DNA of 64,000 nt. Source: Neocallimastix lanati (nom. inval.) (taxonomy: Eukaryota > Neocallimastigomycota > Neocallimastigomycetes > Neocallimastigales > Neocallimastigaceae). The position numbers were made by a program, and so were the translations under genes. Below are positions 37,056 through 48,919 of the stretch, piece by piece; the first letter of the stretch is position 1; each line of letters opens with the position of its first letter. A model generated the notes under the pieces. It was given only the letters and a program-made list of their open reading frames with translations, was not told where the DNA came from and ran no database searches. The stretch spans positions 263,501-327,500 of the forward strand of contig JACVTC010000114.1 of NCBI GenBank assembly GCA_016946835.1, read 5' to 3'.

Positions 37056-39419
37056 TTAGTAAAGCTTGTAAGCTCTCTTTCTAATAGCAGCTTCTTCAGC
37101 ATTATCTTCATCAGCACTGTCTTCAGCTTCTTCAACTTCAGCGTCAACTTCTTGATTATCATCTTCAGCACTGTCTTCAGCGGTATCATTTTCAACATCT
37201 ACTTCAACAGAAATTTGTTCTTCATCTTCATCACTTTCAACGTCATTAACTTCTTCAGCATTACCAGCGTTGGTACCATTAGCAGATACACTAACCTTAA
37301 GTGGTAAATCTCTAGCATTAGAACCAGCTAAAACAGTGTATTCACCTTCAGCTGGTTTGACGAAATCAGCAGCATCAACATCATAGTAAGAAAGACCATG
37401 ATTATCAACTAAAATATTAACTTCCTTACTTTCTCCAGCTTCTAATAAAACTTTATCGAATCCCTTGAATAAACGAGATGGATAATCTTTAACAACATCT
37501 GGGAAGGAAAGGAAAATCATTGGAACAGCAGCACCAGCAACATCACCAGTGTTTGTAACAGTTAAAGTAACATGAAGACCATCTTCTTCCAATTGAGCCT
37601 TTAAGTTTGAGTATTCAAAGGTAGTGTATGATAAACCATAACCAAAAGCGAAAGTTGGATCAATTCCTTGTTTATCGAACCAACGGTAACCAACAAAGAG
37701 ACCTTCATTATAGTCATATTGAGTTTTTTCTTCACCTCCACCTGGAAGAGATGGATCATAGTTAACATCAGCTGGGAAATCTTCACGTGGAGCCCAAGTA
37801 TATGGTAAGTGACCAGATGGGTTAACATCACCGAATAAAACATCAGCAATAGCATTACCTGATTCTTGACCTGGCATACCAGCGAATACAATACCCTTAA
37901 CCTTATCTATGAATGGAACATTAACTGGACCAGGAGCATGAATAACAACAATAGTATTTTTATTAACTGAAGCAACGGCATCAACTAATTCATTACCATT
38001 GTGCCATAAATCTAAATCAAGACGATCACCCTTGTTACCTTCAACAACAATGTATTCTTCACCGGAATCAGCTTGAACAAAAACAATAGCTAAATCTGCA
38101 TCTTTAGCAACCTCAGCACCAGCTTCAGCATCATCTTCACCAGAGCTAACAATTTCAATGTTATCCTTCTTAGCTCTTTCAGTAATAGAAGAAAGTGGAT
38201 CTGCAACATACTTGAAGTCAGTTGTACCAGAACCCCAACCAAGAGCAAGAGTACCGTCTGCACACTTCATATCTTCACAGAAATTTGCTGGCATAGCATC
38301 CTTACCAATAATAGCAATCTTCTTAACTCCCTTAATTGGAAGAACAGCATCATCGTTCTTTAATAAAACAGTACTGTCAGCAGCAACCTTTCTGTTAAGA
38401 GCAACGTTTTCTTCAGTATTAGTATCAACATATAAATTAACATCTGGATAATTTTCCATTTGACCAGCTTTATATAATGAACGAATAATACGTAAAGCAG
38501 CATCATCTAATCTTTCTTGTGGGAATACTCCATTATCAATGCATTCTTGAATATGTTCACCCCAGAAACTGTCACCAACATAATCTGGACCCCAGTATTT
38601 ACCACCTGGCATATTCATATCCATGCCAGCTCCGAAACTCTTTTCAACATCATAAATTGACCACCAATCAGACATGACCATACCTTCAAATCCAAGCTTT
38701 CCCTTTAAAATATCAGTTAATAATCTCTTGTTTTGAACAGTATAAGTTCCATTAACAGCATTATAACTTGACATAATAGCATTAGTTTCAGCTTCCTTTA
38801 CAACACGGTAGAATGGTTCAAGGTAGACTTCCCAAAGAGCTTGTTCTGGGATATTTGATGATGAAGCACCACGATTATTTTCTTGATCATTACCAACAAA
38901 GTGCTTGGAAGTAGCAATAACCCCTTGAGATTGCATACCCTTTACAACTTCAATACCACATTGTCCAGCAAGGAATGGGTCTTCACCAAAACTTTCCCAG
39001 ATTCTACCACTAGCTGGTGCACGTTGAATGTTCATAGCAGGACCAAGAGCAAAGTTAATACCTCTTTGGTAAAACTCATTACCTTGTGCTTCACCTACCT
39101 TACGCATTAATTGTCTATCAAAAGTAGCAGCATTATTAATAGCAGCTTGCCAAGAGGTAGCTGTTCCCTTAGCAAATCTAACACCTGCTGGACCATCTTG
39201 AAGACAAAGACCCTTGAATCCTTTTCTTTCTATTGGGTCAATAGAACCAACACAAACACCAGTCATGTTTTCTCTACCAGTAACAAGACTAATCTTTTCT
39301 TCGTTGGTTAAATCAGCACACCATTCTCTAGCCTTGGCATCAGCTTCTTCCCAAGTCATAGCTAAAGAATTAGCAGCAAAAAGAACAGCAACAGTTGATA
39401 AAACACTAGCGAACTTCAT
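37056..39419 (-). CDS. Secreted glycoside hydrolase family 3 beta-glucosidase
   Basis: An intronless gene of 787 residues. An N-terminal signal peptide (K-F-A-S-V-L-S-T-V-A-V-L-F-A-A, probable cleavage near A20) sends it out of the cell. The (beta/alpha)8 domain carries G-R-I-W-E-S-F-G-E-D-P-F, the substrate motif K-H-F-V-G-N-D-Q-E, and the nucleophile in G-M-V-M-S-D-W-W (D251). The second domain has L-L-K-N and the presumed acid/base Glu in D-S-G-E-E-Y (about E454). A fibronectin-III-like domain follows (F-G-Y-G-L-S-Y-T-T-F). After about residue 710 comes an acidic Asp/Glu/Ala/Val tail of some 70 residues ending K-R-A-Y-K-L-Y. I see no dockerin, so it is probably a free or wall-associated enzyme finishing cellulose breakdown by splitting cellobiose and cello-oligosaccharides to glucose. 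Codon use is richer in G/C and C-ending codons than the neighbours, which suggests high expression. Confidence 0.95.
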   Translation of the reverse strand: MKFASVLSTVAVLFAANSLAMTWEEADAKAREWCADLTNEEKISLVTGRENMTGVCVGSIDPIERKGFKGLCLQDGPAGVRFAKGTATSWQAAINNAATFDRQLMRKVGEAQGNEFYQRGINFALGPAMNIQRAPASGRIWESFGEDPFLAGQCGIEVVKGMQSQGVIATSKHFVGNDQENNRGASSSNIPEQALWEVYLEPFYRVVKEAETNAIMSSYNAVNGTYTVQNKRLLTDILKGKLGFEGMVMSDWWSIYDVEKSFGAGMDMNMPGGKYWGPDYVGDSFWGEHIQECIDNGVFPQERLDDAALRIIRSLYKAGQMENYPDVNLYVDTNTEENVALNRKVAADSTVLLKNDDAVLPIKGVKKIAIIGKDAMPANFCEDMKCADGTLALGWGSGTTDFKYVADPLSSITERAKKDNIEIVSSGEDDAEAGAEVAKDADLAIVFVQADSGEEYIVVEGNKGDRLDLDLWHNGNELVDAVASVNKNTIVVIHAPGPVNVPFIDKVKGIVFAGMPGQESGNAIADVLFGDVNPSGHLPYTWAPREDFPADVNYDPSLPGGGEEKTQYDYNEGLFVGYRWFDKQGIDPTFAFGYGLSYTTFEYSNLKAQLEEDGLHVTLTVTNTGDVAGAAVPMIFLSFPDVVKDYPSRLFKGFDKVLLEAGESKEVNILVDNHGLSYYDVDAADFVKPAEGEYTVLAGSNARDLPLKVSVSANGTNAGNAEEVNDVESDEDEEQISVEVDVENDTAEDSAEDDNQEVDAEVEEAEDSADEDNAEEAAIRKRAYKLY

Positions 39420-41354
39420 TTTTACTTTTTTTTTTAATAATTTATTTTTTTATATTTTTAATTCTATTTATTATTATTTTTTTTATTTAATAATCAATAT
39501 TAAATAAACCTAATTAATAAAAATACTTTTTAATATTTTTTTTATTATTTATTATTTTTTTTTCTATTTTTTTTTTTTTTTTATTCTATTTTAAATAAAT
39601 ATATTTATTTATTTATTTAAATATGAACTTAAAAAGATATAAGGAAATATTTTTATTTATATACATTTTTTTTTTATAATTTTTGCCATAAAAATTTCTA
39701 CTTATTTTTTATTTGTTATTCTCCGTTTTAAATTAAAAATTATTCATTAAAAATCAGAATAAAAATAATAAAAATATATATTATTTTAATTTATATTTAA
39801 TATGTAAATTTATGTTACTACATTATAAAAAGAATAAGGTTTTATATAAACTTTATTAAAAAAAGTATTATTTAAAAATCATCCTTTTTTTAAAATATGA
39901 TAAATAAATAACTTTTAATTTAAATATATATTATAATTTAATATAAATAAATTAAAATTACAAATAAATATCATTTTTATAATAATTTAACTTTTTAATT
40001 TATCCCAGAGAAGTATACAATACTCCTACTATTTTTATTTTTTAAAAAAATAATTTTTTTTGTTATTGTTTTAAATTAATAATCATAAAATATATAAGAA
40101 GTTAAATAATAATAATAATAAAACGGTCAATAAAGAATAAGCATGAATTAAATATATACAAGTATTTTTAATTATTAAATAAAACTAAGAGAATAAAAAA
40201 ATTATATAATAATTTGTGCATTAATTAATTAAAATATATACATAATATAATATTGTATTAAATGTAATATAAGATTATAATTTAAATTATTATACAAAAA
40301 AAGAAGAAAATAATAAAAATTTTCGTATAGTATTATCATTTTGTTATTAAAAGTAGAATTATATATATATATTTTTATATAAATTTTGATATAATAATGA
40401 AGTTTATTGCATTAATTAATATTCAAGATAGACTTATTAACTATGTTATTTAATAATTTGTTTTTATATAATATAAATAGATTAAAAGATTTATCTTCCT
40501 TTTTTAATTTATAGAACCTTATTATATGAAATTTTCACTTTTTTAATAACTAATATCATAAAACGAAATTTCATAGTAATTAAATTTATATAGTTCGAAG
40601 TTTTAAAATGTTGATTTTTTCTATTTATATATAAATAATTTTTTAAATTAAAAAATATAAATAATCCGAATGTCTAAAAATTTCTTTTAACTAAAGATAC
40701 CATCATTAATTAATAGAAATTTTTTCCTTATTTTAAGATATGAATATACGAAATTAACGATATTACAATAAAAAAAAAATTTTTTTTTATTTCACTAATT
40801 TTTTTCTTTTAAAAAATATAAAAAATATGAAAAAGTGTTATTATTACATTAATATTTCCATACTTTGAGACACCGGAAGTAAAAAAAAAAAAAAATTTGA
40901 ATGTAACTTGTAACTTCAAAATTTTTCATCAATAACCAATAATAAATAAATAAATTAAAATGTTTCGCTATAAAATTTTAATTTATAATAATATAATTTA
41001 AAACTTTATATATTATAAAAGACAAACTATTCTCCTTTTTTTTTAATAAAATCAATGTAATATAACCATTTATTATAATATTATTATATTATTATATTAA
41101 ATTTAAGTATATTAATTTTAATTTATTAATTATAAAATTATGATTAATATGGAAAATTATTCTAAATTAAAGATTTTTAATTTTCAGTTTTAATAAAAAT
41201 TAATAACCTAACCTTAATATAATTAAAAAAACTTTTAACTTGAAATAATATATATTATTTTTAAAATGAAATAACTAAAAAAAAATATAAATTATAATAT
41301 GATTTATTTATATAAATATAAAATGTTTATTTTTAATACACCTATTTACTAAAT

Positions 41355-41492
41355 AAAAAATAGAATTATATTAGAACCATTGATATTTTAAAAATAGAAT
41401 TATATTAGAATCATTGATATTTTAAAAATAGAATTATATTAGAATCATTGATATTTTAAAAATAGAATTATATTAGAATCATTGATATTTTT
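41355..41492. repeat. Four tandem copies of a 34-bp unit
   Basis: Four head-to-tail copies of a 34-bp A/T-rich unit with the core TAGAATTATATTAGAATCAT. Copy one differs by a single base (ACC for ATC); the others are identical. Non-coding. Confidence 0.9.
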
Positions 41493-42534
41493 TAATTTGT
41501 TACATAAAATTTTGGTACAAATGCCGGAAAATATATTCATAACAGATTTGAAAGAAAAACTATATATCCTAACTAAATGGAATAATATATAGTAAATTGA
41601 AATTCTATCAATATATATTATTTTATATTTAATTCATAATTTTCTATAATCTTCTTAATTACTCTCTAAAGTTTGATATAAAAATATTAATATTCATAAT
41701 AAATTATTAGTGGTTAAATTATATATTTCTAACCAAGAAATAACTGAAGTTGCAACAATAGTTTCTTAAGGATATTAATTATCTAATATAGTTTCTTTAA
41801 TTTCTTCACTAATAATTTTTATTTTACTATTATTGAAGATTTTCATAATATTAGTACTCCTATCTGAAACATATTAATAATCGTATATTTTATATCAACG
41901 TAGATCACAAAGATATTATATTATAATGTCACAAATATTATGATATAGAAAACCTTAATATATATATTTTTACATTAAATTACATAAATTTATTTTTAAA
42001 AAATGAGTCATTTGATTTGATCTAAATTTTTAATATATGATATAATTAAATATTTAATAAAATTTTTAATTTTTATTATTAAATACTAATTAAATATTTG
42101 AAAAGACTAAATAAAAGAATTTATAAAAATATAACTAAAGGAAATATATAATTATAATTTAATTATTATGAAAAGATAGTAAGTAGAAAATAAAACTAAA
42201 TGATATTTAAGTAATATGCAATTAATTATTTCATGAAAAAAAATATATATATATATATAAATATTTAAATTTATTATTTATATTTAATCTGGCATTTTGT
42301 ATTATGTTATATTATTAAATGCCACGAAATAATTATATTTTATATGGATATTAGCAAAACAAAACAAAATAAGACGTTTTAATACTTCAAAAAAAAAAAA
42401 AAAATAAAATAAAATAAATAAATAAATAAATAAATTCGGTAATTTTTTTTTTTTTTTTTTTTACTTTAATATGTTATAGAGCTAAAATAATTTACATTTT
42501 ATTTTTCTATTTAAATACTTTAGAGCTCCAATGA

Positions 42535-42675
42535 TAAACACAAATTAGGGCCGTCCAGCAGAAACAACACCTTGCCGGAAATAGTGTAACATCTTCGTTC
42601 GCATCGATCTTGATCTTTACTGGTTCGGCATGTCGTACAGATATCGGTAAAGATCAACACGCGATCCTTTCATTA
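42535..42675. ncRNA. Island C: G+C-richer segment with an 11-bp hairpin, possible RNA gene
   Basis: About 140 nt stand out sharply from 4 kb of A/T-rich flank. TTGATCTTTAC (42610-42620) is perfectly complementary to GTAAAGATCAA (42647-42657), closing a 26-nt loop; adjacent GATC sequences on each side could extend the stem around a bulge. Upstream, ACAC (42569-42574) and GTGT could form a smaller stem. There is no long ORF. It does not fit tRNA, 5S, U1-U6, SRP or RNase P/MRP landmarks that I know. Strand and exact ends are undetermined. It could be an snoRNA-like gene, another structured RNA, or a fossil element. Confidence 0.35.
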
Positions 42676-42754
42676 GAAGAAGAAAAAAAAAATATTTAAA
42701 TGCTTATTAATAATTTTATTAAATTTGAATAACAATTTTATATTATAATTATTG

Positions 42755-42757
<3 letters not shown>

Positions 42758-42836
<79 letters not shown>

Positions 42837-42900
42837 TTATTTATTATTTATTTATTAATTATTTATTATTTATTTATTAATTATTTATTTATTTATTTAT
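42758..42900. repeat. TTTA/ATT microsatellite
   Basis: Runs of TTTA units interrupted by ATT units, non-coding. Confidence 0.8.
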
Positions 42901-43437
42901 ATATTTTTTTATTGAATTTAATTAAAATTTAAAATTCTTTTATATTACGAATAATTATGCTCATTTTTATGATATAATAAAATATATAAATAAATTCATG
43001 TCTTTATAATAACTGCGTTATTAATTATTATAAATTATTATTTTTTCTTTTTCTCTTTCAACTTCAATCAAAAAAAAATAAACCTAATAAAAAAAATTTA
43101 ATTTTATTTTTTATATTTTACGCCTTTTCTTTTTTTATAATTTAATAGTTATTATTATAAGTTGTAGAAATTTTTATAATAATTAAATTTTTAATAGATT
43201 TTTTATTACTGAATTATTATGAACAACAAAAAATTATATAATTGAATTAATATTTATTTATAAAAGTTTAATTTAATTATTATTAATGATATATATGATA
43301 TATTATTTGTTTATTATTTAAATTATTATATTTCAAAATTTATTCTATAAATTATGCTTTATAATTAAAAATCATAATTTTTAGAATAAACCTAATTATT
43401 AATGTTATTTTCTTTTTTTTATAATTATTTATATTAT

Positions 43438-46273
43438 TTAGTATAGAGGTGTATCAAAAGTTTCTTCATTATTAGAATTTAGAGATTCAAATGAAGATGT
43501 AAATAGTTTTTCTGCTATTTTATTTTTCTTTTTCGCATTACGAACCAATATACCAATACTCAATGCAAAAGTATGGTTTGTTAATGAAAATATTGTAATA
43601 ACAGATATATGAATTAGTTTATAAACAATATAATCATTTATTGATATAAAACTTAAAATAATAAGGATACCAATTAAAAATGCATTCATCCATAAAAGTA
43701 CTGCCAACTTTCTTACATATATGTATATTGCTTTGTATCTCCATTCAAAAAAAATTAATAAAAAAATAACTATGAAAAAAATAATTTTAAATATTATTTG
43801 TGTAATAACGATAACCAATCCAATTTTATTACCAAATGTACATTTTTTAAAATTTTTATTATCAGTATTATTAACAATCATTTTTTTAGTATAAAATGGG
43901 GAAATGAGAAATAATAATAAATTAATAAAGCATTCTATAAAAATTAAACAGAGAATCAATAAAAATTTTTTTTTTCTAACAAATTCTGAATATGAATTTT
44001 TTATTGGAAAATTAATAATTAATTTATATAATATTGGTATATATATTATAGTACCTCCAAGGGTTAATGTGATATGACTAATTTGGCATTTTGCATTTGA
44101 CATTTTTCCGTATTTAACAAATTCTGATATGATGATTAATAATGATCCAGCAACATATAATAACCATAAATCAGAACTAAAAAATTTAAAATAATCGTGA
44201 AATATTGAGGTAAAGAATAAAAAACTTGTTGATAATATTATAAAAATTGTGATTACTAATACTATAAACATGATTAATTCAATTGTTGACGTTTTAATCG
44301 AAAAATAATATATTCTTGTTATATCATTAATTTCATTTAAAATTTTTTCTGCAGATTCATTTTCATATAAAAATTTTGAAAATAATTCAGTAACTTTATG
44401 TTCATAAGATTCATAATTATTATAATAACAACTTGGTCTATGAAAACTTTGTATATTTTTTACTAATTCACAATTTGAAATAGAGCATATTTCTTCATTT
44501 TCATATAAACTATTTAAAGCTGAAATTAATCCATATTTTTTAATTATAATATTTTTTTGAGTATTTTTTGATGTAAAATATTTTAAAACTTCAACAGCAG
44601 CTTTTTTACTATTATCATCAACATATTTACTAATGCCAATATTAAATCCTCCAATGCACGCACTATTAATTCCTTCTTTTCTACCTGGAGATGGTGATAA
44701 TTTATATATCTCAAGTCCTTCTACATCCCAAAAATTTGAAAAAAGGAAATTTCCATTTCCAATATTTATAAAATTATATATTTCATCAGAACCAAATACT
44801 TCATCTAAAAAAATATAAAAAACATAATATAATATAATATAATATAATATAATATAATATAATATAATATAATATATATTAATAATTATTTAAATATATT
44901 AATTAAAAATAAAAAAAAAAATAATTTATATTTCTAAAATTTCCAAAATATTAATTATTAATTAAATAAAAAATATATATTAATGAATTACCAGATGAAA
45001 TATTATCTTTAACTCTTTTTATCATGTTGAAAGCTTCAATTGCTTCATTACTATTAAATTCAGGCATATTTGATTCTTTTGATTCTCTAAATGAGAAAAT
45101 AAGATTATAGATTGAATTTATACAATTTCCGTTCTCTAGAAGAAGAAGAAAAAAAAAAAAAAAACATACGTATAAATAAATTATTATTTACTATGGAATG
45201 ATAAATAATTACTGTAATTTTTATCATATATATAAATATATATATTTATTTAATTTCTATTTACATGTTATATATTTCATTTTTAATTTTATTATTAAAT
45301 GAAGGTATTTTATTATTATTATAATTATTATATTTTTTATTATATTATTATAAATACTATCTTTAAAATTATTAATTTTATAATTATTATTATTATTATA
45401 ATTATTATATTATTACAACTGTCTTAATAATTATTAATTTTTTTAATTATTATTATTATTATTGTTATTGTTATTATTTACTTGGAAAAAAACCATTATA
45501 ACCAATAATATCTGTATTATTATTTTTTCGCTCTTGATTTAATATATATTTTCCAGTTTTAATTAATTCATTCCAAGTTGAAGGTATTTTCATATTATAT
45601 TTATTTAAATAATTCATGTTTGAATATAGCACAAGATATTTTAAAAATATTGGCTACATATTAATATATTCATATTTTAATAAATTATTTTAATATTTTT
45701 TTTTTTCTTTTTATTTTTTTTTATATCTTATTTTTATTTTATTTTACCATTCCAACCCATTTATTATTATAAGTGCATATTTTTGATCCTTCCCCAGATA
45801 AATATAAATTTAAATGTTCCTCTGGCATCCATTTTTTTAAATCTATAAAGTGATATGAATATCTTTTAGTGTGACATATATCATATGTATACATATCATA
45901 TTTAATAGACTTTCTATTAAGAAGCAAATCTATTGAGGATGCAAAATCATCTTGTCCCAACGTCATATTTTTTTCACTAAATAAATGCATTTCTGCAATA
46001 ATATCTAAATGATTTTCTTTGGAATAATTATTAAAACTAACAATAAGGTCATGATATATATTGACATATTCAAAATAGGAAAAAATAGCTAATTTTACTT
46101 TAATACCATTAATAATCTCTAAATTTGAAATATTTATATATATATATATATACAATTAAAAATTTATTGTAAATTTCTTTTTTTCTTTTTTTTCTTTTTT
46201 TCTTTAAAAAAATAAATAAAAAAAAAATAAAAAATAAAAACAAAATCAAAATCAAAATCAAAAACAAAAACAG

Positions 46274-46319
<46 letters not shown>

Positions 46320-46397
46320 TATAATATTACTTGTGAATATGATAAAACAACATATGAAAATAGAAATAATCCTTTTTTTCAATATACTATATTTCAT
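43438..46397 (-). CDS. Class C-like 7TM receptor with extracellular sugar-binding (SBP) domain
   Basis: Five exons in phase: 46397-46331, 46118-45748, 45653-45482, 45135-44992 and 44804-43438, about 706 residues. Exon 1 encodes a signal peptide (I-S-I-F-I-C-C-F-I-I-F-T). Residues about 24-415 resemble bacterial extracellular solute-binding proteins type 1: P-I-F-L-K-Y-L-V-L-Y-S-N-M-N-Y-L, then P-S-T-W-N-E-L, then F-N-S-N-E-A-I-E-A-F and G-G-F-N-I-G-I-S. From residue 430 there are seven hydrophobic segments: M-F-I-V-L-V-I-T-I-F, L-W-L-L-Y-V-A-G, L-G-G-T-I-I-Y-I-P, L-L-I-L-C-L-I-F-I, I-V-I-T-Q-I-I-F-K-I, W-M-N-A-F-L-I-G-I and I-S-V-I-T-I-F-S-L. A short Ser/Asn-rich cytoplasmic tail follows. This build is expected for anaerobic gut fungi and would let the cell sense extracellular saccharides through G proteins. 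The ligand is inferred from fold only. An AATAT repeat (44826-44875) fills intron 4. Confidence 0.82.
44826..44875. repeat. (AATAT)n pentanucleotide repeat in receptor intron 4
   Basis: About ten uninterrupted copies inside the intron between the fourth and fifth exons of the SBP-7TM receptor gene. Confidence 0.88.
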
Positions 46398-46434
<37 letters not shown>

Positions 46435-47335
46435 TAATATAAATATTAATACTTAATTAAACAAGTTATATACTAATAATGCAGTATTTCTACTAATTAC
46501 ATGATTTTTAATATATATTGAAAAAGTAAATTAATAAGAAAATTATTGTATATTAATAATTATGAAAGATTCCCAAAATTATATTGATAATTAAATTTTA
46601 AATTTTAAAATATTATAATTTTAAATCATAATAATTATAATAATTTATTTTTTATTTTTAAATTTCTTTTTTATATTTTTGTACTAAATATTAAATCATA
46701 TTTATTTTTTATAAAATTTAAACATATATTATTAAAGTTAATTATTTATAATTACATGTTTATTAGGAATCCAGTTTATTAGTTTGTTAATAAAAAGTTA
46801 CATTAATTATTATTAAATATTTTTTAAATATAAAGTTTTATTTCCAATAATGTGGCGTTTCAAAATTTTAATAAATAAATTAACAAATAAATTGATAAAT
46901 AAACAATTTTAATAAATAATTTCAAATTAGAGTTAAAGATTTTTTTATTTTTATTATTATTCTTTTTATGTTTATTTTTAAAAAAAATAAAATATTTTTG
47001 AAATATATAAAAAGGATTTAAAATAATATATATATATATATATTTAAAAATTAAAAAAGCTCTTATATTCTAAAAATATATAAAAAAAATATTTTTGAAT
47101 ATTTTTTAAAATATAAAAAAAAATATTCTTTATATATTTTTTAAAATATTAAGAATATATTCTCTATATATTTTTTTGGATTTGAATTCAGTTTCGGTAG
47201 TTTTTTATATAAAATGGCTGTCAAAATATTGCTGTTTTTGAATGCTGCTTTGGATGTTTTGCAGTATAAAATATTATTCAAATTGAATATGTTATTTGAT
47301 ACTGGTTTTGGACTTTTTTTTTGGTATAAAATAGC
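46398..47335. other. AT-rich region upstream of the receptor gene
   Basis: A T tract at 46400-46433 lies immediately upstream of the receptor start. The rest is A/T-rich with repeated AAATATTTTT motifs near 47090-47170. No supported ORF. Confidence 0.5.
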
Positions 47336-47581
47336 GGGGATAGTGAATTTCGAGGGTGGTGCGTTTCGGAATGTGGCTTTGAAAATTTTACATAAATTTT
47401 CATTTCGGAATGTGGCTTATATTATTTTTTATAAATTTTATTTATAAATATAATATTTAAAACATTAAAATAAAATGGCACATATAATTTCTTTGGAAAA
47501 ATAATTATTAAAAATATTTAAAATGTTATATATTTCAAAAAAATTTATGATTTACTTGCGGTTCCGAAATGCGCTATCCCC
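47336..47581. mobile_element. Possible small inverted-repeat element (MITE-like)
   Basis: The left end GGGGATAGTGAATTTCGAGG (47336-47355) matches the reverse complement of 47562-47581 at about 16 of 20 positions. It encloses 246 bp with no transposase. Internal copies of a TTTCGGAATGTGGCTT motif occur near 47364 and 47403. I could not find a convincing target duplication. A short plus-strand frame (47214-47447) crosses the left end and is probably meaningless. A non-autonomous DNA transposon is the simplest reading; a degenerate inverted duplication is the alternative. Confidence 0.4.
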
Positions 47582-47631
47582 ATTAAAAAAATATTTTTTA
47601 AAGTATAAAAGAACATAGAAAATTAGTATTT

Positions 47632-48885
47632 TTAAATTTTAATAGGAAATTCATTTGATAACATTGAAGCAAATCGAGCACGAGCTTTAGATGAAGTATA
47701 TAAATTACAAAGAAAATCAAAACATTTACCACGTACGCCATAATGATATAATTTAGTAAGAATGTTAAAAATAGGAACTGAATCATAAGCTTTTTTAAGA
47801 TCTAAAAAGGCTAAATATGTGAATTTTCCTTGAAATTTTCTTCTTTGGCATATTTCTCTAACGGAAATGAATAAACTAATGCATTCTTCACGGTTGCGAA
47901 AGCCAAATTGTTCAGGTCTAATGAAATTGTGTGAGAGTGCGTAAGAAGATATTCTATCTGTTACAATTTTTGAAATGATTTTCAGTCCAACATTAATGAA
48001 AGAAATACCTCGATAATTACTACAATCTGATAGGTCACCTTTCTTAGGGATTGATACAATAGAAGCTGAGTTCCATTTTTTAGGAAAAGACCCATTCCAT
48101 ATTTTATTAAAAATCAATTTAAGACACTTTCCAGCAGCAGGATGTGTTTCTAGTAATTCTTCATTGCAAAACAGAGCTTTGTAGAATTCAATCGGGATAC
48201 CATCGGGGCCGGGTGCTTTGTTGTTTTTCATAGATGAAATTGTTTTTTTAATATCGTCAATCGTAATGGGATCGTTGATATTCCAGGTAGAGGATCTAAG
48301 ACTAATATTCCTTAAAGCATGGATCCAGAAGTTACGATTAAGGCTGTGACCTGAGGGATCAGAAGCTAGATCTTTATAATATTCAGCCCATCTATCTAAT
48401 TGTTTAGTAGGAGAGATAATATCTTGACCAAATTTAGATTTTATGCAAGTAGGGGAGGTAGATGAATACGATGGTTTAGCCATTTTTTTTAAACATCTCC
48501 ATCCATTTTTGAAATCTTTATTCAAAAAATAATTACCAATTTTTACTATATTAGCTTTAAATCTAGCAGAACGAAATTTGCTCTTTGTTTTCTTGATTAA
48601 TTTGCAAAGTTTTTCATATTTATTAAATTGTTCAAGGTAATTATCAACATTTTCACAGTTAAAGCAAGGCTTAATATTTCGAAATCCAATATGTTTTTCA
48701 TGAGACAGTTTTTTAATGTAATAAGGACAGTGAAAAGCAGAGCCCTTTAAATTTGTTGGAATGAAAGCCTTAATATCCTTCCCGATATTATTTGCTGTAT
48801 TGATAAATTTTTCTACCATTTCATCAGCCGTGAGCGAATTGTAATGAGAATCGAGGTCATTTGCTAAGATTGAAAAATAATTATG

Positions 48886-48888
<3 letters not shown>
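47632..48888 (-). pseudogene. LINE 1 (oldest), downstream half: linker and reverse transcriptase start
   Basis: The minus strand encodes about 415 residues without a stop, from S-H-N-Y-F-S-I-L through A-P-G-P-D-G-I-P-I-E-F, F-G-F-R-N-R-E-E-C and A-F-L-D-L-K-K-A-Y-D-S-V. It ends abruptly at L-S-N-E-F-P-I before the G-V-R-Q-G-C-P and F-A-D-D motifs, so the catalytic core and 3' end are missing. Its 5' half lies 11 kb away at 59714-59990, separated by the later LINE 2 insertion. Reading T-K-N-T-D-I-L then S-H-N-Y then F-S-I-L across the gap reproduces the order in LINE 2. The residual frame is still open, so it was not very old when LINE 2 landed. Confidence 0.85.

Positions 48889-48919
<31 letters not shown>

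Larger units (their letters stand above)
39420..43437. other. Long AT-rich intergenic region
   Basis: About 4 kb upstream of the beta-glucosidase gene, whose promoter should be at its left end. It contains a fourfold 34-bp repeat (41355-41492), a G+C-richer island with a strong hairpin (42535-42675), and a TTTA microsatellite (42758-42900). No ORF is supported elsewhere. Confidence 0.5.

Noticed and set aside
47214-47447. 77-codon frame with repeated F-R-N-V-A
   Set aside because: It crosses the end of the inverted-repeat element and comes from its internal direct repeats; no homology recognised.
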